A DNA stretch of 29,460 nucleotides, taken from IMG/VR virus record IMGVR_UViG_3300024262_000180, positions 1-29,460 of that record. One strand, given 5' to 3'. Both the position numbers and the translations under genes were made by a program. This DNA is from a virus. The notes under the pieces are model-generated. The model made no database searches, was not told where the DNA came from, and worked only from the letters and a program-made list of their open reading frames with translations. Shown here one piece after another: positions 29,124-29,460 of the stretch; within the stretch, counting starts at the first letter, position 1, and every line of letters starts with the position of its first letter.

Positions 29124-29460
29124 CTATAAGTTATTATCTTTCCCGGGTGTATCGGATTCCTCTTCTGGAATTGGAGCCATTTCTTCTGTTTCCGGGACGT
29201 CATTTTCTGTTATCCCTTCCGGGTTTACCTCTTTTGAACAAACATCATAAAGGACATTTAAGTGTTCATCGCAAATTCGGATGTATTCACGGAAAGTGAA
29301 AATCTCCCAATTATGCTTTTTCTGTTGCTTCTGAATTGATAAAAGCTGATTGGTCCCCTCTTCACCACTCCAAAAATCAGTACATGCGGCCTCGGATGCT
29401 TTTGCACATTCCAAGTCCATTTCTTTGGTTATCAATTCACCTTGAAAGTGGCGTTTTAAC
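29124..29460 (-). CDS. Acidic-tailed protein (partial, 5' end cut)
   Basis: The frame is open from the right edge (LKRHFQGELITKEMDLECAK) to TAA at 29124. Visible: 111 residues with a helical part (TNQLLSIQKQQKKHNWEIFT, REYIRICDEHLNVLYDVCSK) and an acidic, disordered end (ETEEMAPIPEEESDTPGKD). A TTG at 29435 could be a start, but the open frame upstream makes a longer protein more likely. It is followed by a terminator, so it closes another transcription unit. Not recognised. Confidence 0.55.
   Translation of the reverse strand, partial: LKRHFQGELITKEMDLECAKASEAACTDFWSGEEGTNQLLSIQKQQKKHNWEIFTFREYIRICDEHLNVLYDVCSKEVNPEGITENDVPETEEMAPIPEEESDTPGKDNNL

Overview
The window is a continuous stretch of a tailed double-stranded DNA phage (or prophage) with siphovirus gene order, about 29.5 kb, entirely coded on the minus strand and therefore read from right to left. 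Evidence: a large terminase with nuclease residues, an SPP1-type portal, a minor capsid protein, scaffold, major capsid protein, connectors, tail terminator, major tail protein, a frameshifting pair of tail chaperones, tape measure, Dit and Tal-like proteins, and a lysis cassette, in canonical order. Both edges cut genes. I see no integrase, attachment site, tRNA or polymerase. TAA, TAG and TGA are all used as stops, so the code is standard. The host is unknown. Promoters look like ordinary sigma70 sites, but essentially no start codon has a GGAGG-type ribosome binding site; a TAACC/TAACA element sits 5-11 bases before most ATGs. This argues for an unusual host lineage, not identifiable from this window.

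Layout in reading order. (1) 29460-29124: end of an acidic protein, followed by a terminator that overlaps an extended -10 promoter. (2) 29017-25489: five genes that look like virion or adhesion proteins, one with a carbohydrate-binding-like domain. (3) A promoter at about 25453-25481 opens the head module: TerS, TerL, portal, a small protein, minor capsid protein, then a second promoter and scaffold plus major capsid protein, followed by a GC-rich hairpin. (4) 18769-14186: four overlapping or tightly spaced genes, GT4, a GT2-GT4 fusion, a methyltransferase and a ParB-like/methyltransferase fusion, inserted between capsid and connector genes. This looks like a cassette that builds a methylated glycan, probably on the virion. 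(5) 14150-5220: connectors, tail terminator, major tail protein (again followed by a hairpin), tail chaperones with a -1 frameshift on ten A residues, tape measure, Dit, Tal with two inserted beta domains, and a receptor-region protein. (6) 5206-3439: XhlA-like protein, amidase endolysin, two small proteins and a holin, ending in a strong terminator.

(7) A promoter at 3289-3317, embedded in 12-bp tandem repeats, starts the accessory/early region: a row of very small genes (one or two membrane segments, or Cys-rich zinc-binding types), a free-standing LexA-type winged helix, and then, behind a further promoter, a putative single-strand annealing protein coupled to a PD-(D/E)XK nuclease cut by the left edge. 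Several of these small genes, and the left-edge nuclease, are read directly from the nucleotides. The small genes share repeated DNA that marks a recombination scar.

Together the window gives packaging, capsid, tail, lysis and recombination functions. The two least ordinary features are the recurrent non-Shine-Dalgarno start signal and the glycan cassette inside the structural operon.
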